Shown here in pieces: positions 28,190-42,118 of a stretch of DNA of 64,000 nucleotides. Each line of letters begins with the position of its first letter. The stretch's first letter is position 1. This DNA comes from Pelagibacterium nitratireducens (lineage in GTDB: Bacteria > Pseudomonadota > Alphaproteobacteria > Rhizobiales > Devosiaceae): assembly GCF_037044555.1 (NCBI RefSeq), contig NZ_CP146275.1:1344501-1408500 (forward strand). The letters run 5' to 3'. Position numbers and translations under genes: made by a program. The notes under the pieces were generated by a model. That model saw only the letters and a list, made by a program, of their open reading frames with translations, was not told the DNA's origin and made no database searches.

Positions 28190-29026
28190 GTGAATATCAT
28201 AGCCAGACCAAGCAAAGCGCCACGGATTTGGAAGATGGCGGCGACCATGGCCCTCGTCGGGGTGCTTGCCGCCTGTTCGCCCATGTCGATGTTTTCGCGC
28301 ACGGGTGACGAAGAGCCTCTGGTGCCGGCCGAGCAGCTCTATGCGAGCGCCGTCACCAACATGGAAAACAACCGCTATATCGCGGCCATCGAGGATCTTG
28401 AAACGCTCGAGCGGCAGAATCCCTTCTCGGACGTTAATGAACGCGCCAAGGTGATGCAGGTTTTCGCCAATTTCCGGCTCTCCCGTTTCTCGGAAGCCGC
28501 ACGGCAGGCCGACCAGTTCCTGGCGCTCTATCCGCGCTCTTCGGAAGTGCCCTATATCCTGTTCCTCAAGGGCAGCTCATATTACGAACAGATCACCGAC
28601 ATCACGCGCGATCAGGAACTGGCGCAGGACGCTATCGAGACCTTTACCCAATTGCAGGCCAACTATCCCGATTCCCGCTATGCCCGGGAATCGCGGCAGA
28701 TGCTGCTGATCGCGCGCGATCAGATTGCCGGCAAGGAAATGAGCGTTGGCCGCTATTATCTGGGCAATGGTCAGTACACGGCGGCGGTCAATCGCTTCCG
28801 CATTGTGGTGGAAGATCATCAGACCTCGACCCATGTGGAAGAAGCGCTTTATCGGCTGACCGAAGCCTATCTCACGCTGGGTCTTGTGGGCGAAGCGCAG
28901 ACGGCGACGGCGGTGCTGGGTACCAACTATCCAAGTTCGGAATGGTATCAGCGGGGTTTTGACCTGCTGCAGAATCAGGGCCTGTCGCCCCAGATGATGA
29001 CAGGCAACTGGATGGCCGACCGATAG
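28190..29026 (+). CDS. bamD: Outer-membrane assembly lipoprotein BamD
   Basis: Essential TPR lipoprotein of the BAM complex, which inserts beta-barrel proteins. 278 residues from the GTG at 28190, chosen because GGAG (28180-28183) is six bases upstream; an ATG six codons earlier has no such site. Signal peptide with lipobox VLAAC, lipidated Cys29. TPR-like repeats follow (AEQLYASAVTNMENNRYIAAIEDLETLERQNP, then FANFRLSRFSEAARQADQFLALYP). It stands before recN and ligA, as is usual in Hyphomicrobiales. Confidence 0.94.
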   Translation: MNIIARPSKAPRIWKMAATMALVGVLAACSPMSMFSRTGDEEPLVPAEQLYASAVTNMENNRYIAAIEDLETLERQNPFSDVNERAKVMQVFANFRLSRFSEAARQADQFLALYPRSSEVPYILFLKGSSYYEQITDITRDQELAQDAIETFTQLQANYPDSRYARESRQMLLIARDQIAGKEMSVGRYYLGNGQYTAAVNRFRIVVEDHQTSTHVEEALYRLTEAYLTLGLVGEAQTATAVLGTNYPSSEWYQRGFDLLQNQGLSPQMMTGNWMADR

Positions 29027-29222
29027 GCCAGCGCCACGCATGTGAACCTTTGACGATGCCCCGGCCATTGGTCGGGGCATTTTCTTAGGCGCTTGCCGCC
29101 AAACCTTTGTTCCTGTAATGTTCGCGTCGCCAATGGTGCGAAACCTGTGTTCAAGGTTTGCAGCCGGGGTGACTTGCGGGGTAGAAGTCAGGGCCAACAA
29201 ACGCATGGGAGAAGCGGGAGCG

Positions 29223-34512
<5,290 letters not shown>

Positions 34513-34522
34513 GGGCGACGGG

Positions 34523-34885
34523 ATGACAGAGGTCCACAAGCTTTCCTGCCATTGCGGGGATATCGAACTTGAAGTGTCCTATGCGCTGGGACGGCTTTTG
34601 GAATGCAATTGTTCGAGCTGCGCGCGGTCGGGTTTCCTTCACTGGAAGGTGCCGGTGGAAGCGGTACGCCTTTTGACCCAGAAGCGCAGGCTTTCGGTTT
34701 ATCTGTGGCGTGACGTGGATGGCGGGCACCATTTTTGCCCGACCTGCGGTACGGCGGTTTTTCGGACCGGTTATCGGGACAGGATATCGGTCAATGCGCG
34801 GTGCCTGGTGGGCGTGGACGTCTTTACGCTCGATGTGGAGCGCTGGGACGGCCGCAGCGAAATGCCGCCGGGCCCGACCATGTGA
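34523..34885 (+). CDS. GFA/CENP-V-type zinc-binding protein
   Basis: 120 residues. Cysteine pairs CHCGDIE, CNCSSCARSG and FCPTCGTAVFR are the zinc ligands of the glutathione-dependent formaldehyde-activating (GFA) fold. Single-domain members are widespread and only a few have a tested glutathione-related activity, so the substrate is unknown. I chose the ATG at 34523 behind GGGCGACGGG. It follows the secreted protein gene by ten bases. Confidence 0.88.
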   Translation: MTEVHKLSCHCGDIELEVSYALGRLLECNCSSCARSGFLHWKVPVEAVRLLTQKRRLSVYLWRDVDGGHHFCPTCGTAVFRTGYRDRISVNARCLVGVDVFTLDVERWDGRSEMPPGPTM

Positions 34886-34906
34886 TCGGGCGCCCGGCGG
34901 CGTCTT

Positions 34907-36733
34907 TCAAAGCGGGGCGGTGGCCTGATCCAGCCAACGTCTTGTGCTCTCGTCGAGATGGGGTCCGATTTCGCGGGCAACGCGGGCGTGGTAGGCGTCA
35001 AGCCAGTCGCGCTCTGCTGCTTCGAGCATGTCTGTGGCGATCAGGCGCCGGTCGATCGGTGCCAGGGTGAGCGTTTCGAAATCGAGATAGCCCGGAGCCA
35101 CCTCGCTTTCCTGCACGATGACAAGGTTTTCGATGCGGATGCCGTATTGCCCCTCGAGATAGTAGCCCGGCTCGTTGGAGAGGACCATGCCCGGTTCGAA
35201 CGGGACGGTGTAACGCGGTGAAATGCCGGCAGGGCCTTCATGGACCGAAAGGAACGCGCCGACCCCGTGGCCCGTGCCGTGGTTGAAGGTAAGGCCGACC
35301 TGCCAGAGAAACTGGCGGGCGAGAATATCGATCTGCGCCCCGTTTGTGCCTTTCGGGAACCGGGCGCGGGAGATGGCGATCATACCTTTGAGGACCCGCG
35401 TGAAGTGGTCTTTTTGCTGGGCGGTGATCGGACCGGTGGCCATGGTGCGGGTGATGTCGGTGGTGCCCGAGAGATATTGGGCACCGGAATCAACGAGCAT
35501 CAATTCGCCGGGACTGAGGGTGCGGTTGGTTTTTTCCGAAACCCGGTAGTGGACGATGGCGCCATTGGGGCCCGAGCCCGAAATGGTTTCAAAGCTCACA
35601 TCGACGGCGGTCTGTTCCTCGCGCCGGTAGGCTTCAAGCATTTTGACGATGTCGATTTCGGTCAGCCCGCCACGCGGGGCTGCCTCATCGAACCAGGCGA
35701 GAAATTTGGCCAAGGCGATGCCGTCGAGCTTGTGGGCCTCGCGCATGCCGGCCAGTTCGACTTCGTTCTTTCTGGCCTTGGGCAAAAGCACCGGATCGCG
35801 TTTTTCGATCAGCCTGGCGCCATTCGAGAGAACGGATTTGACCTGAACGGGTGCGGTTTCCGGATCGAACCACACAGCGCGGCCCTGTTTGGCCAGATCG
35901 GCAAGCGCGGCTTCAAATCCGTCCTTGCCCACAAGCTCGGCGGTGCCGGAAAGGGCCGAGCGGTTTTCTTCGGTCAATTTGTTTTCGGCGAGAAACACGG
36001 TTGGGGAGCCATCGGCGGGCACGATGGCAAAGCCGAGGACGAAGGGATTGTGGGGAACGTCGCGACCCCGGATGTTGAACAGCCAGCATAGCGATTCCGG
36101 CAGGGTCAGGACGACCGCGCCTGCGTCTTCCTTGGCCATCGCGGCGCGCAGCTCGGCCAGCTTTTCTGTGGTCGACTTGCCGGTGCGGTTGTCGCCCAGC
36201 ACTTCGAGCGGGCCCTGCGGGGGTGCCGGGCGATCGGCCCAGATCGTATCGACGGGGTTGGCGACGGGGATCAGTTCGATGCCCGCCCTTTCCATTGGCT
36301 CTCGGATCGAGGCCAGGCGGCCCGGCGTGTGCAGCCAGGGGTCGAACCCGATGCGGGAGCCCGATGGGAGGTTCTGGGCCATCCAGTCGCCGGGACTTGT
36401 CGATGTGGTGTCGTGAATAGAGACCAGCGCCGTGTCGGTCTGGGCAGGGGCCTGGAGCGTATAGCGGCTGTCCACGAACAGCGCGGCGAGATCGGTCGTC
36501 ACCACGGCCATGCCCGCCGAGCCGGTGAAGCCGGTGAGGTAGGCAAGGCGCGCATCGCAATCGGGGACATATTCGCCCTGGTGCACGTCGGTGCGCGGGA
36601 TCAGAAATCCGTCGATGTTCAGGCCTGCGAGGGTGGATCGGAGAGTAGCGAGGCGCGGGGCGACCTGGGCGGGGTCCGATTTCTCGTCGAAGGTCTGGAA
36701 CCTGGCGTCTGGGATGGCGGCGTAGTCTTGCAT
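34907..36733 (-). CDS. Xaa-Pro aminopeptidase (aminopeptidase P, M24B)
   Basis: Metallopeptidase that removes N-terminal residues before proline. 608 residues: two creatinase-type N-terminal domains and a C-terminal pita-bread domain, the long eukaryote-like APP layout common in alphaproteobacteria. Dinuclear metal ligands: LVDSGAQY, GTTDITR, HGTGHGVGAFLSVHEG, LSNEPGYY and IRIENL. I chose the ATG at 36733 (MQDYAAIPD). A start 13 codons upstream adds unconserved residues. Convergent with the GFA gene. Confidence 0.93.
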   Translation of the reverse strand: MQDYAAIPDARFQTFDEKSDPAQVAPRLATLRSTLAGLNIDGFLIPRTDVHQGEYVPDCDARLAYLTGFTGSAGMAVVTTDLAALFVDSRYTLQAPAQTDTALVSIHDTTSTSPGDWMAQNLPSGSRIGFDPWLHTPGRLASIREPMERAGIELIPVANPVDTIWADRPAPPQGPLEVLGDNRTGKSTTEKLAELRAAMAKEDAGAVVLTLPESLCWLFNIRGRDVPHNPFVLGFAIVPADGSPTVFLAENKLTEENRSALSGTAELVGKDGFEAALADLAKQGRAVWFDPETAPVQVKSVLSNGARLIEKRDPVLLPKARKNEVELAGMREAHKLDGIALAKFLAWFDEAAPRGGLTEIDIVKMLEAYRREEQTAVDVSFETISGSGPNGAIVHYRVSEKTNRTLSPGELMLVDSGAQYLSGTTDITRTMATGPITAQQKDHFTRVLKGMIAISRARFPKGTNGAQIDILARQFLWQVGLTFNHGTGHGVGAFLSVHEGPAGISPRYTVPFEPGMVLSNEPGYYLEGQYGIRIENLVIVQESEVAPGYLDFETLTLAPIDRRLIATDMLEAAERDWLDAYHARVAREIGPHLDESTRRWLDQATAPL

Positions 36734-36872
36734 GATGGACTTTCTCGTTAACCGTCCATGCGCTTCCGGCATGGCTGGGTTTCGCTTTGAGGTCTAACTA
36801 ACAGAAGCGAATGGCTCTATCTATTGTCTCGAAGGCAAGGCTACCCCAATTTGCCAAGCAAGGAGAGATGAC

Positions 36873-37016
36873 ATGGTTGAAGACAAGAGCTTCTTCCGCA
36901 AGGCACTCGATGCCATGATCGACGCCCGCAGCCGTGAAGCGGCTCGTCAGGTCGATCGCTATACGCGGATTTACGGGTGTGACTTCGGCACGTCCAAGAA
37001 GGGCGCGGCCGAATAG
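36873..37016 (+). CDS. Small basic protein, 47 residues
   Basis: A short gene starting at the ATG at 36873, seven bases after AGGAGA (36861-36866). It codes for MVEDKSFFRKALDAMIDARS, continues through REAARQVDRYTRIYGC and ends SKKGAAE. The sequence is charged and helical with one cysteine. I believe similar short proteins occur across Hyphomicrobiales, but this was not checked. A clear terminator follows, supporting a free-standing transcript. Function unknown. Confidence 0.75.
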   Translation: MVEDKSFFRKALDAMIDARSREAARQVDRYTRIYGCDFGTSKKGAAE

Positions 37017-37060
37017 AGTCGCCTGGGGCTGAACAGCCCCACATTGCCAGTGTGAACATG

Positions 37061-37095
37061 AGCCCCTACGGCCTGCCGGCTGCCGGGGCTTTTTG
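37061..37095. terminator. Terminator between the 47-residue gene and prmA
   Basis: AGCCCC pairs with GGGGCT, with further pairing inside the loop, and TTTTT follows. It lies 45 bp after the small gene and abuts the prmA stop on the opposite strand, so it may serve both convergent genes. Confidence 0.75.
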
Positions 37096-37965
37096 TTATG
37101 CTTTTTCAAGGATCAAGGTTGTCCAGTCCTTGCGGACAATACGGTCCTTGAGCACCATGCCCTGACGGTTATAGGCGGCGATGATGCGCTGGGCCTGGGT
37201 GTTGAGCAGGCCCGAGAGAATGATGGCGGCGCCACGATCGGCGATGCGGCCGATATGGGGGGAAAGCTCCACCAGCGGGCCAGCCAGGATATTGGCGATG
37301 ATGAGATCGTAGGGCGCGTTGCCCCGGATTGTCGTGTGGTCCACGCCGGCGGCATCGACGGGGACGATCATGTGCGAAACGCCGTTGGCACGGGCGTTTT
37401 CCTGGGTGATGCGGACGGCGAGGGGGTCGATGTCGGAGGCGATGACCGGGAGCTTGCGGCGTTTGGCGACGGCGATGGCCAGAATACCGGTGCCGGTGCC
37501 GACATCGATGGGGCGCATGGGTTTCTTGCGCTTGAGGACGCGTTCGATGGCTTCGAGGCAGCCGGTGGTGGTTTCGTGGTGGCCGGTACCGAAGGCCTGG
37601 GCGGCGTCGATGCGGATGGCGATGAGACCGCGCGGCAGGGCCCCGGTTTCGTGGCTGCCATAGACATAGAAACCGCCCGCGGTAACGGGTCTCAGCCCCT
37701 CGAGCGAGTGCGACACCCAGTCGGCATTTTCATCAATTGGATCAATGGCAAAGCCGACGTCTCCGCCGAGAATTTCCTTGGCCAGAGCCTCGAACGCGGC
37801 GAGATCGGGCGGGCTGTCGCAGGTGGCCTGAAATACCCATTCGCCTGTATCTTCATTCTCATGGGCCGAGGCGGTGAGAGCCAGATCGTCGCGGTCCATC
37901 ACGGCGTCGACAAGGGCGTAGGCCTGGTCCTTTGTGAGGGGGGTGGAGATCTGATCCTGGGGCAT
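37096..37965 (-). CDS. prmA: Ribosomal protein L11 methyltransferase
   Basis: SAM-dependent enzyme that methylates ribosomal protein L11. 289 residues. A divergent N-terminal substrate domain precedes the catalytic part: FGTGHHETTTGCLEAI, the SAM motif VGTGTGILAIAVAK, ASDIDPLAV and NILAGPLVEL. I chose the ATG at 37965 (MPQDQIS). A start 20 codons upstream is possible but unconserved. Confidence 0.94.
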   Translation of the reverse strand: MPQDQISTPLTKDQAYALVDAVMDRDDLALTASAHENEDTGEWVFQATCDSPPDLAAFEALAKEILGGDVGFAIDPIDENADWVSHSLEGLRPVTAGGFYVYGSHETGALPRGLIAIRIDAAQAFGTGHHETTTGCLEAIERVLKRKKPMRPIDVGTGTGILAIAVAKRRKLPVIASDIDPLAVRITQENARANGVSHMIVPVDAAGVDHTTIRGNAPYDLIIANILAGPLVELSPHIGRIADRGAAIILSGLLNTQAQRIIAAYNRQGMVLKDRIVRKDWTTLILEKA

Positions 37966-38192
37966 TGGGGTCACTTTCTCTGGACTGGCGCGGGTTGTGA
38001 AACGGGCACACCGATAAGTCAACATTGGCGGTAAAAGCTATGGACTTGAGTGAAATTTCGTTCCATGTTTGTTCTAAATTGGCAAATATTTGCAACTGGT
38101 GAAATTTGCCATTGACGACCGGGTGCGCGAGTGTTGTGGAGCCGGTAAAAGTGGCGGCAGCGAGCTCGCCAAGGCCGGGGTCTGGAGGAAAG

Positions 38193-38486
38193 ATGTATGG
38201 ATTGATCGGACGGATGATCGCGACGGAGGGACGGCGCGAGGAGTTGATGGCCATTCTCAAGGCAAGCGCCGGCGGGCGCATGCCGGGGTGCCATAGCTAT
38301 ATCGTCGCGCGGTGCAAGGAGCATCCGGACGGGATCTGGGTGACTGAGGTGTGGGACAGTCCCGAGAGCCACACCGCGTCGCTGGAACTGACGGCGGTGC
38401 AGGATGCCATCGCCCAGGCGCGTCCGTTGATCGCGGGGTTCGACAACCGGTTCGAGACAGAGCCGGTGGGCGGTATCGGTCTTTAG
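38193..38486 (+). CDS. Antibiotic biosynthesis monooxygenase-fold protein
   Basis: 97-residue ferredoxin-like ABM/quinol monooxygenase-type protein: MYGLIGRMIATEGRREELMAIL, then GCHSYIVARCKEHPDGIWVTEVWDSPESHTASL. Such small dimeric proteins act on quinones or as unassigned stress enzymes. GGAGGA lies just before the ATG at 38193. It stands alone before an AraC-type regulator. Confidence 0.85.
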   Translation: MYGLIGRMIATEGRREELMAILKASAGGRMPGCHSYIVARCKEHPDGIWVTEVWDSPESHTASLELTAVQDAIAQARPLIAGFDNRFETEPVGGIGL

Positions 38487-38581
38487 ACTGGTCGGAGTGC
38501 GGGCTGGAACGGTCGCCGTGCCATCGCGCCGGTTGCCGCAGCACGAACAGAGAGGCCCTGTTTCTGGCGGCGCGCATGGAT

Positions 38582-38597
38582 CCCGGCTTTCGCCGGG
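38582..38597. repeat. Short REP-like palindrome
   Basis: CCCGGCTTTCGCCGGG is a 6-bp hairpin with a 4-nt loop, set in ATGGATCCCGGC. The motif resembles short dispersed repeats of alphaproteobacteria. It lies in the 230-bp gap before the AraC gene. Confidence 0.5.
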
Positions 38598-38716
38598 AAA
38601 GCGAAGGGGAGGCGGGCGCTACAGGTATTTGGGCCGCCTGGGCGAAAAGCGCACGCCCGGTCAAGTCGGGAGGTGAGGGTTGGCGCAATGTTGGGGCGGT
38701 AAAGGCATCAAGGGAA

Positions 38717-39565
38717 ATGGCCGTGCGCTTTGTGGGCAGGGTGATCTGGTATATCGAGAGCAATTTCCGCAAAGGGGTTGGGCTCGATGATATCGCTGCA
38801 GCCTGTGGCGTGTCGCGGTTTCATATGTGCCGGGGCTTTGCGGCGGCGACGGGGTATCCGGTCATGGAGTATCTGCGGGGCCGGCGGCTGACCGAGGCAG
38901 CCCGGCAGCTTGCGGCGGGCGCGCCCAGCATACTCGATGTTGCGCTCGAAGCGGGATACGGGTCCCACCAAGCCTTTACCCGCGCCTTTCGCGACCGGTT
39001 CGGGGTGACGCCCGAGACGGTGCGGGAAGGAGGCGCGGTGGATCAAACCCTGCTTGTGGAGCCCATCAGAATGGACAGAGCGAACGAAACGACAATCGAG
39101 ATGGCAGAACCGCGGCGCGAAAAATGCGGGCCGCTGACCATCGTCGGGCTGAGCCGACGGTACAAATATCGCGAGGTGGGCGGCATCCCCGCCCAATGGG
39201 TGCAATTCCAGCCCTTCGAGGGCACGCTGGGCGAGCAAAAAGGGCTCTGGTACGGGGTGTGTGACGGGTTCGACGAAGCCGAGGGGAGCTTTCGCTACAC
39301 CTGCGGCGTTGCGGTCGAGCAGCCCGGTGAAGTGCCCGCCGAACTGGAGGTCATCAAACTGGTGGAGCGATCCTACCTCGCCTTTGCGCACAAGGGGCAC
39401 ATTTCGGAATTGCGGCATACGATGAATGCCATCTGGAGCCACTATATGCCCGCAAGCTCCGACACCCCCGATGGCGATTCGCCCCTGTTCGAGCTTTACG
39501 ACGAAAAGTTCGACCCCAGGACCGGGCATGGCGGTCTGGAAATCTGGATTCCAATCAAAGGGTAA
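38717..39565 (+). CDS. AraC-family regulator with GyrI-like effector domain
   Basis: 282 residues. The N-terminal double helix-turn-helix (GLDDIAAACGVSRFHMCRGF, then ILDVALEAGYGSHQAFTRAFRDRFGVTP) joins a C-terminal SOUL/GyrI-like ligand domain (TIVGLSRRYKYREVGGIPAQWVQF). This layout is that of Rob/SoxS-related regulators that sense small molecules. I chose the ATG at 38717 (MAVRFVG) behind AGGGAA. Possible target: the monooxygenase-fold gene upstream. Confidence 0.88.
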   Translation: MAVRFVGRVIWYIESNFRKGVGLDDIAAACGVSRFHMCRGFAAATGYPVMEYLRGRRLTEAARQLAAGAPSILDVALEAGYGSHQAFTRAFRDRFGVTPETVREGGAVDQTLLVEPIRMDRANETTIEMAEPRREKCGPLTIVGLSRRYKYREVGGIPAQWVQFQPFEGTLGEQKGLWYGVCDGFDEAEGSFRYTCGVAVEQPGEVPAELEVIKLVERSYLAFAHKGHISELRHTMNAIWSHYMPASSDTPDGDSPLFELYDEKFDPRTGHGGLEIWIPIKG

Positions 39566-39929
39566 GGCGCAAGTTCTGAACCGATACTACCGATTGGGGA
39601 CATCGAAGCCAGGACGAGGGTGGGGGATGGGGTGGCAGTCCCCCACCGTCGCGCCTGGCGCCGGGCCCGGAACCGGTCATTGCGAACAATGAATGGCAGG
39701 GCTGAGGGTTCTTGATGCGTCGCTGACGGGAGGCATGGTGACCTTTGGGCTGCACCCCAGTGCTGTTGTCGGTTCTGAAAAGTTGCTGTTCAGCTTTCGA
39801 CGCCATTTCGGTCGTTCGTATGGCTTGCCCCCTTGCTCGGAAGCGGCCACTCGATCCTTGAAACAGAATACTATGATGCTGTTTCAAATTCTGGCGTATG
39901 GTTCCCCTCCTGCAGTGGGAGAAATAACC
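39566..39929. other. 364-bp non-coding stretch with two inverted repeats
   Basis: No supportable gene. A 9-bp hairpin (GGTGGGGGA at 39619-39627 with TCCCCCACC at 39639-39647) may end the AraC transcript, although no T tract follows. TTGAAACAG-N12-CTGTTTCAA at 39858-39887 precedes the methyltransferase gene. GGGAGA (39918-39923) is that gene's ribosome-binding site. Confidence 0.65.
39858..39887. promoter_or_regulatory. Inverted repeat upstream of the methyltransferase gene
   Basis: TTGAAACAG-N12-CTGTTTCAA, perfect 9-bp arms, 42 bp before the gene. It could be an operator. A related palindrome with the same TGAAACAGAAT core lies after the gene at 40810-40838, so it may instead mark the edge of a cassette. 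Confidence 0.6.
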
Positions 39930-40733
39930 ATGAGCAAGACCCTTGGATTTCAGTTGTCGGGAGACGCTGCCGAAATTTATGAAAAAGTAATGGTGCCGCT
40001 TTGGTTCGGCCGTTGGGCGGAACAGTTATTGGACGTCGTGGCGCTCCAGCCCGGCGAAGTTGTTTTAGACGTGGCCTGCGGCACTGGCGTTACTACCCGC
40101 TTGGCGAAACAATCTGTTGGCGAGACGGGCCGCGTCACGGGGTTGGATATAAACGCTCCGATGTTGCAGGTAGCTCGCGATGTGGCCGCCGGTTTGGAAA
40201 TCGAATGGATCGAAAGTGACGTTTCAGACAGCGGATTGGCGTCCGACAGTTTCGATGCAGTCATTTCGCAGCATGGCTACCACTATTTCCCTGACAAAGT
40301 TCGCGCCCTTGCTGAATTGCGCCGCATATTGTCGCCGGGCGGTCGCATCGTGATGTCGATCTGGAATGGCCACAGCGCATACACACACGCACTATGCGAC
40401 GCTGTTGAACGGCATATCTCCCCGGAGGTTGCGAGTAAGCAGCGTGGCCAGCGGCTCACGCCGAGCCCCGATGACCTAAAGACCGCACTGCATGACGCGG
40501 GGTTCAAAGACGCCGGTGTCAAAACTCAGACCTTGGAAATTAGCGTCCCCGTTGCCCGCGAATTCGTGCCGTTGCACCTCGGTTCGATGCCCATCGCAGC
40601 GGCATTCCATGCGCTGGGCGAGGCCGAAAAGCAGAATCTGGTCAACGATGTCGAAGAGGCAGTGAGCGCCTATGCGGTCGGCGATCGACTCGTTTATACG
40701 GACACGGTCAATGTCGCTTTCGGCCGAAAGTAG
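39930..40733 (+). CDS. Class I SAM-dependent methyltransferase
   Basis: 267 residues of the UbiE/Methyltransf_11 type: GEVVLDVACGTGVTTRLAK (SAM motif I), TGLDINAPMLQVAR, SFDAVISQHGYHYF and LSPGGRIVMSIWN. Substrate unknown. I chose the ATG at 39930 (MSKTLGFQL) behind GGGAGA. It is flanked by two related palindromes. Codon use is somewhat less GC-rich than in housekeeping neighbours, which fits acquisition. Confidence 0.87.
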   Translation: MSKTLGFQLSGDAAEIYEKVMVPLWFGRWAEQLLDVVALQPGEVVLDVACGTGVTTRLAKQSVGETGRVTGLDINAPMLQVARDVAAGLEIEWIESDVSDSGLASDSFDAVISQHGYHYFPDKVRALAELRRILSPGGRIVMSIWNGHSAYTHALCDAVERHISPEVASKQRGQRLTPSPDDLKTALHDAGFKDAGVKTQTLEISVPVAREFVPLHLGSMPIAAAFHALGEAEKQNLVNDVEEAVSAYAVGDRLVYTDTVNVAFGRK

Positions 40734-40809
40734 GCGTCGTCGGTGACTTTTGTCGCGACCTGAGATTTAGGTGACCACGGCGAGCGAGCGATGGCGATCC
40801 GCCCGGAGA

Positions 40810-40838
40810 CTGAAACAGAATTCGCAATTCTGTTTCAG
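40810..40838. repeat. Perfect 13-bp palindrome after the methyltransferase gene
   Basis: CTGAAACAGAATT and its exact complement AATTCTGTTTCAG are separated by CGC. The core matches the inverted repeat at 39858-39887. No T tract follows, so it is not a standard intrinsic terminator. Confidence 0.7.
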
Positions 40839-40895
40839 CGCGAGCCTGAGGAATGGCCGCTGTCGCGCGCTGCTCCACGAAACCTGCCGTTCCGA

Positions 40896-40964
40896 TTTCC
40901 ACCCCAGTTGCCGCCCCTTAACGGTCGCGCATAAATCTTGAACTGTGCACCGTTAGAAACCGAC
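40896..40964 (+). repeat. Direct repeat, copy 1
   Basis: About 68 bp, near 90% identical to 42051-42118. Both contain TTTCCACCCC, GCCGCCCCTTAACGGTCGCG and CATAAATCTTGA. The pair brackets the EamA transporter gene. Confidence 0.8.
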
Positions 40965-41085
40965 CCCGTTGCGGTCGTTCGTATTCTGAGCTGGAAATGA
41001 CAGTTTCCAAGCCCTTTCCTGCCGTTGACCGACTCGGCTTGTTCCCTCAATGTTCCCGTCACAACATGGTCAGGAGACGCTCACG

Positions 41086-42000
41086 ATGTCGCAAGTCAGC
41101 CGGGAAGATCAACGCGGCGATAACATGCCCCTTGCGGTCAGCGTCATCATCCTGACCGTTCTGGCGCTGTCGCTGGGCGATGCGCTGATCAAGATGACAA
41201 GCGGCAACTTCGTGATCTGGCAGATTTTTGTGATCCGCTCTCTGATCGTAATCCCGATCCTGATCGTGGTCCTGGCCGCGAAGATGCGGGGGAAGCTCCG
41301 CTTGCCGGAGGCGATGGGATGGGTCACCCTTCGCAGCTTGATGCTGGTTGGCATGTGGGTTTGTTACTATCTTTCGCTGACGGAACTCACGCTTTCAGCG
41401 GCTGCCGCTGCCTATTACACGCTTCCGATCTTCATCACCCTGTTCTCGTCGGTGTTCATTGGCCATCGCATTTCACGGCAGGGTTGGGCGGCCGTATTCA
41501 TCGGCTTTCTGGGCGTGCTGTTGATCCTGCGTCCCGAAGCTGGTGATTTCAATGCTTACACGATCCTGCCGCTGGTTTCGGCCATGCTCTACGCCGGGGC
41601 GATGATCCTGACTCGCACCAGATGCCGTCAGCAAGACCCGACCATGCTTTCGCTGGTCCTCAACATCTGCTTCGTTGTCGTCGGCGGGTTGGCCGCAGCG
41701 ACTATTCTTCTGCTGCCAGAGACCGCACGGCAGGGATTCTTGCTAGCCCCTTGGGCTGGTATGGGGCCGTCCGAGTGGTTGTCCATGAGCCTGTTGGCGA
41801 TGTCGATCCTGGTCGGAAGCGTCGGTGCGGCAATTGCTTATCAGAATGCCCCCCCGGCAACGATCGGAGCGTTCGATTTCGCATATGTCGGTTTTGCCGT
41901 TCTTTGGGGTCTGGTCTTCTTTGTTGAGGTGCCGGACTTGGTTTCAACGCTTGGGACATTGCTGATCGTTGGAGCCGGTATCCTCTCCTTGCGTCAATGA
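41086..42000 (+). CDS. EamA/DMT-family transporter
   Basis: 304 residues with about ten hydrophobic helices in two EamA halves (LAVSVIILTVLALSLGDALIK at the start; GAAIAYQNAPPATIGAFDFAYVGFAVLWG near the end). DMT exporters move metabolites or amino acids out of the cell, and the substrate cannot be read here. AGGAGA precedes the ATG at 41086. Bracketed by direct repeats and followed by an IS110 element. Confidence 0.88.
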   Translation: MSQVSREDQRGDNMPLAVSVIILTVLALSLGDALIKMTSGNFVIWQIFVIRSLIVIPILIVVLAAKMRGKLRLPEAMGWVTLRSLMLVGMWVCYYLSLTELTLSAAAAAYYTLPIFITLFSSVFIGHRISRQGWAAVFIGFLGVLLILRPEAGDFNAYTILPLVSAMLYAGAMILTRTRCRQQDPTMLSLVLNICFVVVGGLAAATILLLPETARQGFLLAPWAGMGPSEWLSMSLLAMSILVGSVGAAIAYQNAPPATIGAFDFAYVGFAVLWGLVFFVEVPDLVSTLGTLLIVGAGILSLRQ

Positions 42001-42050
42001 CCGCTTCATCCGCATAGCTGCCGACCGAGTTGAAGAAACGAGATGACAGC

Positions 42051-42118
42051 TTTCCACCCCGTTGCCGCCCCTTAACGGTCGCGCATAAATCTTGATCTGT
42101 GCACCGGCAGACACCGAC
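42051..42118 (+). repeat. Direct repeat, copy 2
   Basis: Second copy of the repeat at 40896-40964. It abuts the left side of the IS110 element, so it may be a target sequence or a recombination scar. Confidence 0.8.

Larger units (their letters stand above)
40734..41085. other. 352-bp non-coding stretch with a palindrome and a direct-repeat copy
   Basis: No supportable gene. It holds the palindrome at 40810-40838, direct-repeat copy 1 at 40896-40964, and AGGAGA (41072-41077) before the transporter start. Confidence 0.65.
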
